Below, piece by piece: positions 18,047-26,377 of a stretch of DNA of 64,000 nt (position 1 is the stretch's first letter; each line of letters begins with the position of its first letter). Position numbers and translations under genes: made by a program. The stretch covers positions 186,001 to 250,000 of the forward strand of contig CBDCBA010000024.1 of the NCBI GenBank assembly GCA_965214125.1. The letters are read 5' to 3'. The notes below the pieces were generated by a model. That model worked only from the letters and a program-made list of their open reading frames with translations, was not told the DNA's origin and ran no database searches. This stretch comes from CBDCBA01 sp965214125. Its GTDB lineage: Bacteria > Planctomycetota > Phycisphaerae > Tepidisphaerales > Tepidisphaeraceae.

Positions 18047-21000
18047 TCAAGCAGCCGTACGTTCGGCCATCACTTCGGCCTGCTGAAGTACAAGTTTCGT
18101 CGCCGCCGGCTGGAGGTCGGGTGGATAGCCGTACTTCGTCAGGAGCCTCTTCACCGCCCGCCTCATATCGGCCCGCACTGTCTCACGCCGAGTCCAATCG
18201 AGCGTCGCTTTGGCTCTGATCTTCTCGGCTAGCTCGCGGGCGATCAGCTTCAGCGTGTCATCCTGCATCACCTCGCGAGCCGACGCGTTGTCGGCAAGAG
18301 CGTCATAAAACGCCACCTCGTCGTCGCCGAGGCCGATGTTCTCACCACGTTGCTTTGCACTCCGGATCGTGCGGGCTAGGTCGATCAACTCGGTGATGAC
18401 CTCAGCCGTCGTGATCGCACGGTTGTTGTACCGGGCGATTGCCTCACCGAGTGCCTCCCGGAAGCCGCGGCCCTGAACCACGTTCACCCGCTCCCGTTCC
18501 CGGACCTGATCGTTCAGGAGTCGCCGAAGCGTCTCCAGGGCGACGTGCTTTTCGCGTGTGGCGACGACGCGATCGAGGAACTCGTCGGACAGGACGCTGA
18601 TGTTTGCATCGGGCAGGCCGGCAGCCTCGAAAAGGTTGATCACCTCGTCGCTGGCAAGGGCGCCGCTAAGTACCTGCCGGACGGCCGAGGCGGCGTGTCG
18701 GTCAGATCCAGCCGTAGACTCACCCGTCCGCTTCCTGATCCTCGACCGCACCGCCTGATAGAAGGCGACCTCATCCCGCACTCCCTCCGTCTCTGGCCTT
18801 GGCACAGCGAGCGCGTAAGCCCGAGACAGGCGGGCTACGTGAAGGAGGAACCGGGCCTTCCCGTCATCCTGGCTGTAGACGTGCTCTTCGGCGGTGGTGA
18901 GCGTCCGCACCTGATCTGCCGCCTCTCCGCCGTAGAACGGCGACGGGTTGAAACCATGAAAGAAGGCTTCGAGTCGCTCAAGCTCCTCCTGCATCGCCGG
19001 TACGGCCTGCGCCTGAATCTCCGCCGGATCGCCGCGCCCCCCGGCGTCGGCATAAACCTTCAGTGCGTCGGCGAGCGGCTCCATGAGGCCTAGGAAATCC
19101 ACGACGAGGCCGCCGGGCTTGTCGCCGAATACGCGGTTCACGCGGGCGATTGCCTGCATGAGCGAGTGCCCAGCGAGGGGTTTATCGAGGTACATCGTGT
19201 GCAGCGACGGGCAATCAAAGCCCGTGAGCCACATGTCGCAGACGATCACCAGGTCGAAGTCGCTCGTCGGGTTCTTGAACCGCTCGGCGAGTGCCTCGCG
19301 TCGAGCCTTCGTGCGGCCGTGTGCCTCGAAAGCCTCACCCTCCTTGGCGTCGCCGGTGATGACCACCTTCATCCGGCCCTCGCCGTCACCTTCGCCAACC
19401 CACTCCGGCCGAAGCTCGGCGATCGCGTCGTGCAGGTCGATCGCCGCCTGCCGCGTAACGGTCACAGCCATGGCCTTACCGATCATCGCCTCCTGCCGCT
19501 TCTCAATGTGCTCAACCAGCTCTTGGGCGACCCGGTGGATACGAGGCTTTGCGGCGATCAACTCCTTCAGCGGGAGCGGCACGTCCTTCTCATGATTCTT
19601 TCCCTCGCCCGCGGCCTCGGCAGCTTGCCGTAGCGCCCGGTCGGCGGCATCGGCACCCGATTCGTCGATCGTGAGCTTCACGAGACGGCTCTCGTAGTAG
19701 ATGGACACCGTCGCCCCATCCTCGACCGCCTGACGGACGTCGTAGACGTCGATGTAGTCGCCGAAGACGGCGGGCGTATTGCGGTCGTCGCGCTCGATGG
19801 GGGTACCGGTGAAGCCGACGAACGTGGCGTTCGGCAAAGCCTCCCGCATCCACCGGGCACCTCCATCCACGAAGCCATACTGGCTGCGGTGAGCCTCGTC
19901 GGCCAGCACGACCACGTTCGGCCGCTTGTTGATCGCCCCGCGGCCCTCGGCGAACTTCTGGATGGTCGTGAAAATCACGCCTCCGCTGGCCCGGTCGAGC
20001 TTCTCCGCAAGATCTGCACAGCTGTTGGCCTGCTCAGGCTTTCCCATCAGCAGGTCGCGGCCGAGGGCGAAGGTGCCGAAGAGCTGGTCGTCGAGATCGT
20101 TGCGGTCCGTGAGAACGACAACCGTGGGGTTCCCCATCGCCTCATCGCGAACGAGGGCACCAGCGAGCATGAGCATCGTCAAGCTCTTGCCGGCTCCCTG
20201 GGTATGCCAGACCACGCCGCCCCGACCTTCGCCTCCGGGCTTCAAGGCTTTCACTACGCTTGCTCGCGCTCTCCGGACGGCTCTGAACTGGTGGTAGCCA
20301 GCTACCTTTTTTGCGATGGAGCCGTCCCGCGCCTCCTCGAACGTGACACAGTGCCGAAGGTAGTCGAGGAAAGAGGCTGGCGTGAAGAGGCCGCAGATGA
20401 GCGTCTCCAGCGTTGGCTCGCCCGGCTCTCGATCGTCTTCGGCCGACCGCCACGGTGTAAAGCGTGATAGGCCGGCGGTGAGCGACCCAAGCCTCGTCTC
20501 CGAGCCGTCGCTCGCAGCGACGACGACGTTGGTGCGGAACAGGACCGGGACTGCCTTCTTGTAGTCGGCTGAGACCTGATCCACCGCCACGTCGAGCGTC
20601 GCCTGCTCGTCCGTCGGGTCCTTCAGCTCGATTACAGCAACGGGAAGTCCGTTGAGGTAGATGACGAGATCCGGGCGCCGGGCCTCCTCCCCCTGCCGAA
20701 CGGCAAGCTGCCGGACGACGAGCCAGTCGTTCGCCATCGGGTTCTCGAAGTCGATCAGTATCGCCCGCAGCCCCCGCGCCTCCCCTCCGGGTTCCCGAAC
20801 CTCGACCGGAACCCCGCCAACCATCAAGCGATGGAGCCTGCGATTCTCCCGGACGAGGTCGGCCTCCTGCTCGCGGGCGACATCGAGCACGACCTGCCGG
20901 ATGGCCGCCTCATCAAAATCGCGATTGAGCAGGCGGACCGCCTTCGCCAACCGCCCCTCCAAGATCGTTTGTCCGTATGTTCGCTCGGCCGCGCCCGGCT

Positions 21001-21091
21001 CGTCAGAGGACAGCTCCGCCCCGATCGCCGAGTCGTAGCCGGCTTGGCTGAACCAGGAGACGGCTGCGTTCTCCACCTGCTCCTCGTTCAC
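18047..21091 (-). CDS. hsdR: Type I restriction enzyme, motor/nuclease subunit
   Basis: The translocating and cleaving subunit of a type I R-M complex. The nuclease core is at ~150-180 (RRPDLVIYLNGLPVAVIELK), followed by a superfamily 2 helicase with Walker A HTQGAGKSLTML (~residue 300) and DEAH box VVLADEAHRSQYG (~395), and IVCDMWLTGFDCP further on. I chose GTG 21091 because the conserved start (NEEQVENAAVSWF) follows it and the stop of the upstream gene overlaps it (GTGA). The frame is open to 21301. 1014 residues is the family length. It is the last gene of an operon read from hsdM. Confidence 0.94.
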   Translation of the reverse strand: MNEEQVENAAVSWFSQAGYDSAIGAELSSDEPGAAERTYGQTILEGRLAKAVRLLNRDFDEAAIRQVVLDVAREQEADLVRENRRLHRLMVGGVPVEVREPGGEARGLRAILIDFENPMANDWLVVRQLAVRQGEEARRPDLVIYLNGLPVAVIELKDPTDEQATLDVAVDQVSADYKKAVPVLFRTNVVVAASDGSETRLGSLTAGLSRFTPWRSAEDDREPGEPTLETLICGLFTPASFLDYLRHCVTFEEARDGSIAKKVAGYHQFRAVRRARASVVKALKPGGEGRGGVVWHTQGAGKSLTMLMLAGALVRDEAMGNPTVVVLTDRNDLDDQLFGTFALGRDLLMGKPEQANSCADLAEKLDRASGGVIFTTIQKFAEGRGAINKRPNVVVLADEAHRSQYGFVDGGARWMREALPNATFVGFTGTPIERDDRNTPAVFGDYIDVYDVRQAVEDGATVSIYYESRLVKLTIDESGADAADRALRQAAEAAGEGKNHEKDVPLPLKELIAAKPRIHRVAQELVEHIEKRQEAMIGKAMAVTVTRQAAIDLHDAIAELRPEWVGEGDGEGRMKVVITGDAKEGEAFEAHGRTKARREALAERFKNPTSDFDLVIVCDMWLTGFDCPSLHTMYLDKPLAGHSLMQAIARVNRVFGDKPGGLVVDFLGLMEPLADALKVYADAGGRGDPAEIQAQAVPAMQEELERLEAFFHGFNPSPFYGGEAADQVRTLTTAEEHVYSQDDGKARFLLHVARLSRAYALAVPRPETEGVRDEVAFYQAVRSRIRKRTGESTAGSDRHAASAVRQVLSGALASDEVINLFEAAGLPDANISVLSDEFLDRVVATREKHVALETLRRLLNDQVRERERVNVVQGRGFREALGEAIARYNNRAITTAEVITELIDLARTIRSAKQRGENIGLGDDEVAFYDALADNASAREVMQDDTLKLIARELAEKIRAKATLDWTRRETVRADMRRAVKRLLTKYGYPPDLQPAATKLVLQQAEVMAERTAA

Positions 21092-21675
21092 GCGGCTGCC
21101 TCTCCCAGAAGGAGATCCTGCTTCGAGAAGGTCGGAATCTGCGACGGGAGGCCCACCCGCATGAAAAAGCGGGCAAAGCCCTGAGAAAAGTGTTCCAAGT
21201 ACGGCGACTTGAGCCGGTATCGAGATGCCTGTGCCTCGGCGTGACGTCGCAGATACGAGATGGGTAGGCTGTAGACCTCCCGGAAGTTGACCACCCGGCA
21301 CTGAGTCGGATCTGAGGCTTCTTGGAAGCTACTCAGGAGGTGAAGGCCCTCGATCCGTCCCTTTCGGACCTCATTCCACTTCCCCTTCATCGACGGGTTC
21401 TTCGACTCGAACTCTCCCAAGCCGTAGATCGGGCAGAGTGCCACCAGCGGCGCCCGGTTCTGTTCCAAGTCGCACGACTGCGTCACGATGATCAGGTCGT
21501 AGCCTCGAACATCGACGGCGTGATGGGCGTCAACGATCTCCCCCTCCTTGACATCCTCAGGTGCAAAGTCAGGTCCGACGTTCGGGACCAGGCACTGCGG
21601 CAGGTAGTCCCCCTGTGCGAGAAGCGGCTGGGCATTTTGGCCCAGCCGCTCCCAGTACGTCTCGTAGTGTGCCAT
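21088..21675 (-). CDS. Unknown protein inside the type I R-M operon (195 aa)
   Basis: Soluble, no signal peptide. Notable sequences: QGDYLPQCLVPN, YDLIIVTQSCDLEQ, RKGRIEGLHLLSS, and SPYLEHFSQGFARFFMRVGL. No catalytic motif is certain, though the Cys in TQSCDLE and CLVPN could be functional. The ATG overlaps the upstream stop (TGATG) and its stop overlaps the hsdR start, so it is translated as a unit with the R-M genes. I recall similar unassigned proteins next to type I R-M genes and TIGR04255 proteins, but cannot give a function. Confidence 0.75.
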   Translation of the reverse strand: MAHYETYWERLGQNAQPLLAQGDYLPQCLVPNVGPDFAPEDVKEGEIVDAHHAVDVRGYDLIIVTQSCDLEQNRAPLVALCPIYGLGEFESKNPSMKGKWNEVRKGRIEGLHLLSSFQEASDPTQCRVVNFREVYSLPISYLRRHAEAQASRYRLKSPYLEHFSQGFARFFMRVGLPSQIPTFSKQDLLLGEAAA

Positions 21676-21992
21676 CAGTCGTCAGGATCGAGGTCGTCGT
21701 ACTCAGAGAAGTCGTACGCGGGCGGCTCGCCTCGACCAAGGTACCGGTACTGCACCTTCTGAACCTTGAACGAGCGAAGCGGCGGACCTGGGTTATAACC
21801 GACCTCGTCATCGTTCGCCACCTGTACGGTGGCACGGCGCATGGCACCCTCGCGGATCGTCTTCGCAGATTCTGTCAGAGCCTTGCCGGTATCGCCGTAG
21901 GTGCCACCGAACGAATAGCAGTAGCCGCCAACGACCTGCACGATCGCGGGAGCCTGATCGACCGGAGCTGGAGGGGGCAAAGCGGGCATCAT
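21675..21992 (-). CDS. Small unknown protein (105 aa), middle of a coupled trio
   Basis: Starts MMPALPPPAPVD at 21992, where the ATG overlaps the stop of the TIGR04255 gene (ATGA). It ends DFSEYDDLDPDD at 21675 and overlaps the next ATG. Pro-rich N-terminus, central Gly/Tyr-rich VVGGYCYSFGGTYGD, acidic C-terminus. No family recognised. The tight overlaps on both sides support a real gene that acts with its partners. Confidence 0.65.
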   Translation of the reverse strand: MMPALPPPAPVDQAPAIVQVVGGYCYSFGGTYGDTGKALTESAKTIREGAMRRATVQVANDDEVGYNPGPPLRSFKVQKVQYRYLGRGEPPAYDFSEYDDLDPDD

Positions 21993-22735
21993 CGGATCAA
22001 TTCCCGGTAGGCTTCCGTGATGCAGGCCTCGAACGCGTTGTTCTTGGCGTCCCGCATCTGGGAGAGCATAGCCCATAGGCCATCGTCGTCCTGTGGCACA
22101 TCATGCTGTCGCACGACGTCGATGTCCAACACGATCGAGATCACGTCAGGTTGCACCGGCGGTACAATTGCGGCGGTCAGGTTTGTCGCTGTCTTGCTCT
22201 CATTGCGAATGAGTTGCACCTGCATCAGGAACCCCGACATCGCGTCGCCAAGGTCTTGAGGCACCTGCGGCGTCAGCAGGAGGTACTCCCGAAGATCTTT
22301 CATCGTGTTCGGGAGGTCCAATCGGTTGACGTAGCGGACGTGGCACCCTGTCAGCTCAACCGGTCGGCACATGTCACGGTAGATGTTCCAGAGACTCCGT
22401 GCGCGGGGTGCGAGATCCTCCCACTTTCCGTACGGCGGCAGGCGGTGGTAGGAGAAGCCGTCGCCACGCGCCATCCAAACTTCCTTCGGGACGTTCCCCT
22501 CACGCTGCCCCTCGAAGACCCAGCCAGCCTGACCTTGGTCGATACGGGCTTCCGATGCTCCCTCGGTTGTAATGTTGAACTGGAAGCGGCCACCCAACAG
22601 CGGACTCTTCGTTGGGAAGTTCTCCTTCACCGCCTCGTGCAGGCCCTCCACCTTCGCCACGTCCACATCCTCGGGGAGTCGCACCCCGATGTCGATGAGG
22701 GCTTCGGTAACGGGAGCTTTGGCGTAGTGCGGCAC
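21989..22735 (-). CDS. TIGR04255-family protein in the type I R-M operon
   Basis: 248 residues from GTG 22735. The N-terminus (MPHYAKAPVTEALIDIGV) and overall pattern fit the sporadically distributed TIGR04255 family, whose function is unknown. The middle has RSLWNIYRDMCRPVELTG and HVRYVNRLDLP. It is 124 bases downstream of hsdS and overlaps the next gene by ATGA. Placed between the specificity and motor subunits, it and its two partners may form a toxin/antitoxin-like or accessory defence module. Confidence 0.75.
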   Translation of the reverse strand: MPHYAKAPVTEALIDIGVRLPEDVDVAKVEGLHEAVKENFPTKSPLLGGRFQFNITTEGASEARIDQGQAGWVFEGQREGNVPKEVWMARGDGFSYHRLPPYGKWEDLAPRARSLWNIYRDMCRPVELTGCHVRYVNRLDLPNTMKDLREYLLLTPQVPQDLGDAMSGFLMQVQLIRNESKTATNLTAAIVPPVQPDVISIVLDIDVVRQHDVPQDDDGLWAMLSQMRDAKNNAFEACITEAYRELIR

Positions 22736-22858
22736 GGGACGCAGTCAGGGTAGTCGAACGGCCGCCGACCTGCGATGGATCGTCCAGCATGCCGCGCATC
22801 GGCTCCTGAGGCCGCCGGGATGACTTGGAATGGGCAGAACAGGTTACACGGACGTGCC

Positions 22859-24142
22859 TCAGCCCGGCGAAACCCGAACCTCCCCCGAAAGCAGCTTCGG
22901 GAGGAGCGCATCGCGGGCGGAGGCAAGGTTTTGCGACTCCTCATCCCGGTGTCTCATCAGGGCGAATACCTCGGTCGCCACTTTCCCGAAGGCGGTGGCC
23001 ACCCTCCCTTCTGGCACCACGACTGGGTAGCGGTCGAGCGCCGAAGGCGGGACACGCTGGCGCCCTGACGTGCCCGTCATGTTCGAGATGGCATGCTCCC
23101 GGAACGCCGGGTCGCGGGCGAGGAAGTAGGCGTACGCCGGCGGGAGCGGCGGCTTCGGGCAGAGGACGATGTACTCGGTTGACCCCCAGCCGACGGCCCT
23201 GTCACCGAGGAAATCGACGAAGGCCGTCTTCCCGTTCTCCAGGCACGGCGTGATGCGGGCCATCAGGGTGTCGCCGTCCATGAACTTCGAGCCGGACTTG
23301 AACTCGCGGTCGTACCAGTCGAGCGCCCGGCCGCCGCCGGTCGGCATGTTTGACATCTCCAGGTACGGTGCCGGGACGCCCTTCTTGAGCTTCCGCTTCG
23401 GGTTCACCTCGATCGCGGCTGGCAGATCCACAATCTGCCAGCCCTCCGGCACGGGGCCGGAGGGCGTGTCGGTGAGGGCGGCGGGGAACAAATCGGCAAC
23501 CTCCGACGCGAGGCCAGGTGGTGGGTCTCCGGCGGCCTTGGCACGGACGGGGTCCAAGTCGATGAACCACGACTTGAAGACCGCCCGGACCATCGCCTCC
23601 AGCGTCCGGCTCGTCCGCCGGTTCAGCTCGATCTTCTCGTCGTATGCACTCAACACCTCCGCGATTGCCCGCTGTTCCTCAATCGGCGGGAGTTCCGGCA
23701 GTGGCAACTGCCGAATGTCCTTCATGTTCAGGTGATGGACCGTTGAACCCTCTGCGCGGCTGTGCATCGCATGCCGCATTTCGTTCGTAAGGAGCAGGTA
23801 CAGGAGGTACTTTGGGTCGGCCTTCTCCGGGTTCGGCCGAATCAGGACTGTTCTCTGGCCAAGACAGACACGCTGCCCCTCCGGCACGATGCCGACTTCA
23901 CCAACCGGAGCCTCACGAGCGAGGATCAGATCGTTCGGTTGCGGTTCGAGTCGAGCTGACCAGGCGCGATATGTCTCCTCGGAGACACGATTGGCATTAT
24001 CAATGTCGAGCCTGCCGGACTTGATGTTCGTGGTACGGATTGAGGGGATGCCGAGTGCCTCCGTCGGAGCCGTCTTGTGCTCACAGTCAACAATGGCGAT
24101 GCAGTGACCAGCCAAAGTTCTTGGGTCGGGCTTACGAATCAT
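22859..24142 (-). CDS. hsdS: Type I restriction enzyme, specificity subunit
   Basis: Recognises the bipartite DNA site for both HsdM and HsdR. Two target-recognition domains are visible, each followed by a conserved helical region: LPPIEEQRAIAEVLSAYDEK (~residues 155-174) with ELNRRTSRTLEAM, and near the C-terminus ARDALLPKLLSGEVRV. 427 residues is normal. Its ATG lies inside the end of hsdM (11-base overlap). The two TRDs are full length, so the locus appears functional. Confidence 0.93.
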   Translation of the reverse strand: MIRKPDPRTLAGHCIAIVDCEHKTAPTEALGIPSIRTTNIKSGRLDIDNANRVSEETYRAWSARLEPQPNDLILAREAPVGEVGIVPEGQRVCLGQRTVLIRPNPEKADPKYLLYLLLTNEMRHAMHSRAEGSTVHHLNMKDIRQLPLPELPPIEEQRAIAEVLSAYDEKIELNRRTSRTLEAMVRAVFKSWFIDLDPVRAKAAGDPPPGLASEVADLFPAALTDTPSGPVPEGWQIVDLPAAIEVNPKRKLKKGVPAPYLEMSNMPTGGGRALDWYDREFKSGSKFMDGDTLMARITPCLENGKTAFVDFLGDRAVGWGSTEYIVLCPKPPLPPAYAYFLARDPAFREHAISNMTGTSGRQRVPPSALDRYPVVVPEGRVATAFGKVATEVFALMRHRDEESQNLASARDALLPKLLSGEVRVSPG

Positions 24143-25784
24143 GGCCCAGCCCCTTCAAGTTTGCTGTTATGGCATCTTCCAGCCGCCGGCCTTTGACAAA
24201 CTGACCCCTCAGCTCGGCCGACAGGCGGGCCATCTTCTCCTCGAACGGCTCGCCGTCGTCCTCCAGCTCCTCGGCCCCGACGTAGCGGCCGGGGGTGAGG
24301 ACGTGGCCGTGGTCGGTAATGGCGTCCGTCGTAACGCTCGCGCAGAACCCCGGCACGTCGGCATACTCGCCGGCCTCGGGTTCGCCGCGCCAGGCGTGAT
24401 AGGTCGTGGCGATGCGGCCGATGTCGCTGTCCGGCGGCGTCGGACCGTTCTCAGCTCCGGAGAGGACACGGAGGGTCCGGGTTTGCATCGTACCCAGCGA
24501 GCGGGCGTCGATGAAGAGCGTCTCGCCTCGACGGTCGCGGCCGCCGTCCTTGAGGTTTTTTCCCGTCTTGTCCCTCGTCAGGAACCAGAGGCAAACCGGG
24601 ATACCCGTCGTAAAGAAAAGCTGCGAGGGCAGCGACACAATGCAGTCCACGAGGTCAGACTCGATGATGGACCGACGGATCTCGCCCTCGCCGCTCTGGT
24701 TGGACGAGAGCGATCCATTCGCGAGCACAAATCCGGCGACCCCGCCGCCACGTCCATTGGGCGGCGCGAGGTGGTGGAGGAAGTGCTGGATCCAGGCGTA
24801 GTTCGCGTTTCCGGCCGGCGGGACGCCGTGGCTCGTCCACCGGACATCCTTCTTGAGCAGCTCGGCACCGTAATCGGAGACGTTGAACGGCGGGTTCGCC
24901 AAGACGAAGTCGGCCTTCAGATCCGGATGGAGATCTCGGTGAAAGGTGTCCGCGGCTTCCCTCCCGAGATTCGCCTCTATGCCCCGGATGGCGAGGTTCA
25001 TCTTGGCCAGTCGCCATGTTGTCGGGTTCGACTCCTGCCCATAAACGGACAGGTCCGTCCGGCGTCCTCCGTGGTCCTCGCAGAACTTCTCGCTCTGAAT
25101 GAACATCCCGCCTGACCCGCAGCAAGGGTCGTAGACCCGGCCGTCGAATGGCTCGACCATCTCCACGAGGAGTCGGACCACGCACCGCGGCGTGAAGAAC
25201 TCGCCTCCCAGTTTTCCCTCCGCCGCGGCAAACTTGCCGAGGAAGTATTCATAAACTCGACCGAGAAGATCGCTGGCCTCGCCGGCATCGCCCTTGAAGC
25301 CGATGTCGGAGACGAGGTCGATCAGGCCCTTCATCCGCTCCGGAGCGATCTGGCGCCGGCCGTAGTCGCGAGGGAGCGTGCCCTTGAGCTTCGGGTTCTC
25401 ATCCTCGACGGCGAACATTGCCTCGTCGATCTTCACGGCCACGTTCTCATTGGCCGCGGCATCCCGAAGCGACTCCCACCGAGCCTGCTCAGGAACCCAG
25501 AAAACACCTTCCGCCTCGTACTCGTCGCGATCCTCAGAGAGCCGGGCGAGAGCCTCCGGGTCCGTGATCTCATCGGCTTCAAGCTCGCGGCGAAGATCCT
25601 CCCGCCGGGCAGAGAACGCGTCCGAGATGTATTTCAGGAACAGGAGACCCAGGACGACGTGCTTGTACTCGGCCGCGTCGATGTTGCCGCGGAGCTTGTC
25701 GGCGGCCTGCCAGAGCTTGTCGGCGAAGGCGAGAACGTCGGCGTTTCCGCCGGCGGGATGGGGAGGGTCGGGTTGTTCAGGCAT
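24132..25784 (-). CDS. hsdM: Type I restriction enzyme, N6-adenine methyltransferase subunit
   Basis: The modification subunit; methylates adenine using SAM. The N-terminal HsdM domain (KLWQAADKLRGNIDAAEYK, VVLGLLFLKYISDAF) precedes the catalytic domain with motif I VYDPCCGSGGMFIQS at ~215 and motif IV LANPPFNVSD at ~300. I start at ATG 25784 (MPEQPDPPHP), where homology begins, although the frame is open to 26129. 550 residues. It is the first gene of the operon hsdM-hsdS-three genes-hsdR. Confidence 0.95.
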   Translation of the reverse strand: MPEQPDPPHPAGGNADVLAFADKLWQAADKLRGNIDAAEYKHVVLGLLFLKYISDAFSARREDLRRELEADEITDPEALARLSEDRDEYEAEGVFWVPEQARWESLRDAAANENVAVKIDEAMFAVEDENPKLKGTLPRDYGRRQIAPERMKGLIDLVSDIGFKGDAGEASDLLGRVYEYFLGKFAAAEGKLGGEFFTPRCVVRLLVEMVEPFDGRVYDPCCGSGGMFIQSEKFCEDHGGRRTDLSVYGQESNPTTWRLAKMNLAIRGIEANLGREAADTFHRDLHPDLKADFVLANPPFNVSDYGAELLKKDVRWTSHGVPPAGNANYAWIQHFLHHLAPPNGRGGGVAGFVLANGSLSSNQSGEGEIRRSIIESDLVDCIVSLPSQLFFTTGIPVCLWFLTRDKTGKNLKDGGRDRRGETLFIDARSLGTMQTRTLRVLSGAENGPTPPDSDIGRIATTYHAWRGEPEAGEYADVPGFCASVTTDAITDHGHVLTPGRYVGAEELEDDGEPFEEKMARLSAELRGQFVKGRRLEDAITANLKGLGHDS

Positions 25785-26377
25785 GCTCGTCCTTGAGCGG
25801 GTCGATCGAAGTACCCCATTATTCGGCCATTCTGGGCCACCAAGGCGAGCCGTCCATGAGGTCGGCGCAGAAGCGGGCTTTATCGCCGACTCACCTTGGT
25901 GCTTCCGCTTTCCGCCCGGAGGGCCTTCAGCCTGAACCACACCAAGAGCCGGAGAGGAGATCTTTCGATCTCGCCGAGTGGCCCGAAGAACCCTGGTCGA
26001 GTCGTCGGCACCCCGTTGCGGCCACGCAGAGCGGGGATTATCAAACCAGGGAGAATCGCCACACAGAGGAGGTGCCTGCTCTCGGTCACCCATCCCACGC
26101 TCCGCCGCCCACACCCCCTCCGCGCGCAAAGGCTGCGCATCGAGGCGGTCCGCGGGCGGCGGATCTTCTTGCTCTTCTTTTCAGCCGTGGTGATCTGACC
26201 CACTCCTGAACGGGGTCTGCGGCTCACCGCTGACGCAACGAGGCCTATGTGGCCTCACAAGAGTGTGTGCAGGTCATCGTTCAAGATGAGAGTCGATCAG
26301 CTTCGGCCCTTCAGACACCAGTCGCGTGGTTGAGTCAACGCGGATCCCCACCGCTACCTGGCGACGCAGAACGAGGC
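25785..26377. other. Non-coding gap upstream of hsdM
   Basis: About 590 bases between the hsdM start and the end of the coiled-coil gene. It must hold the hsdM promoter (minus strand). GAATAATGG in minus-strand reading near 25820 is a possible -10 region, but no convincing -35 was found. The open frames here have no features of real genes. Confidence 0.4.

Noticed and set aside
24141..25115. A 324-codon plus-strand frame over hsdM
   Set aside because: Antisense to the conserved catalytic domain of HsdM.
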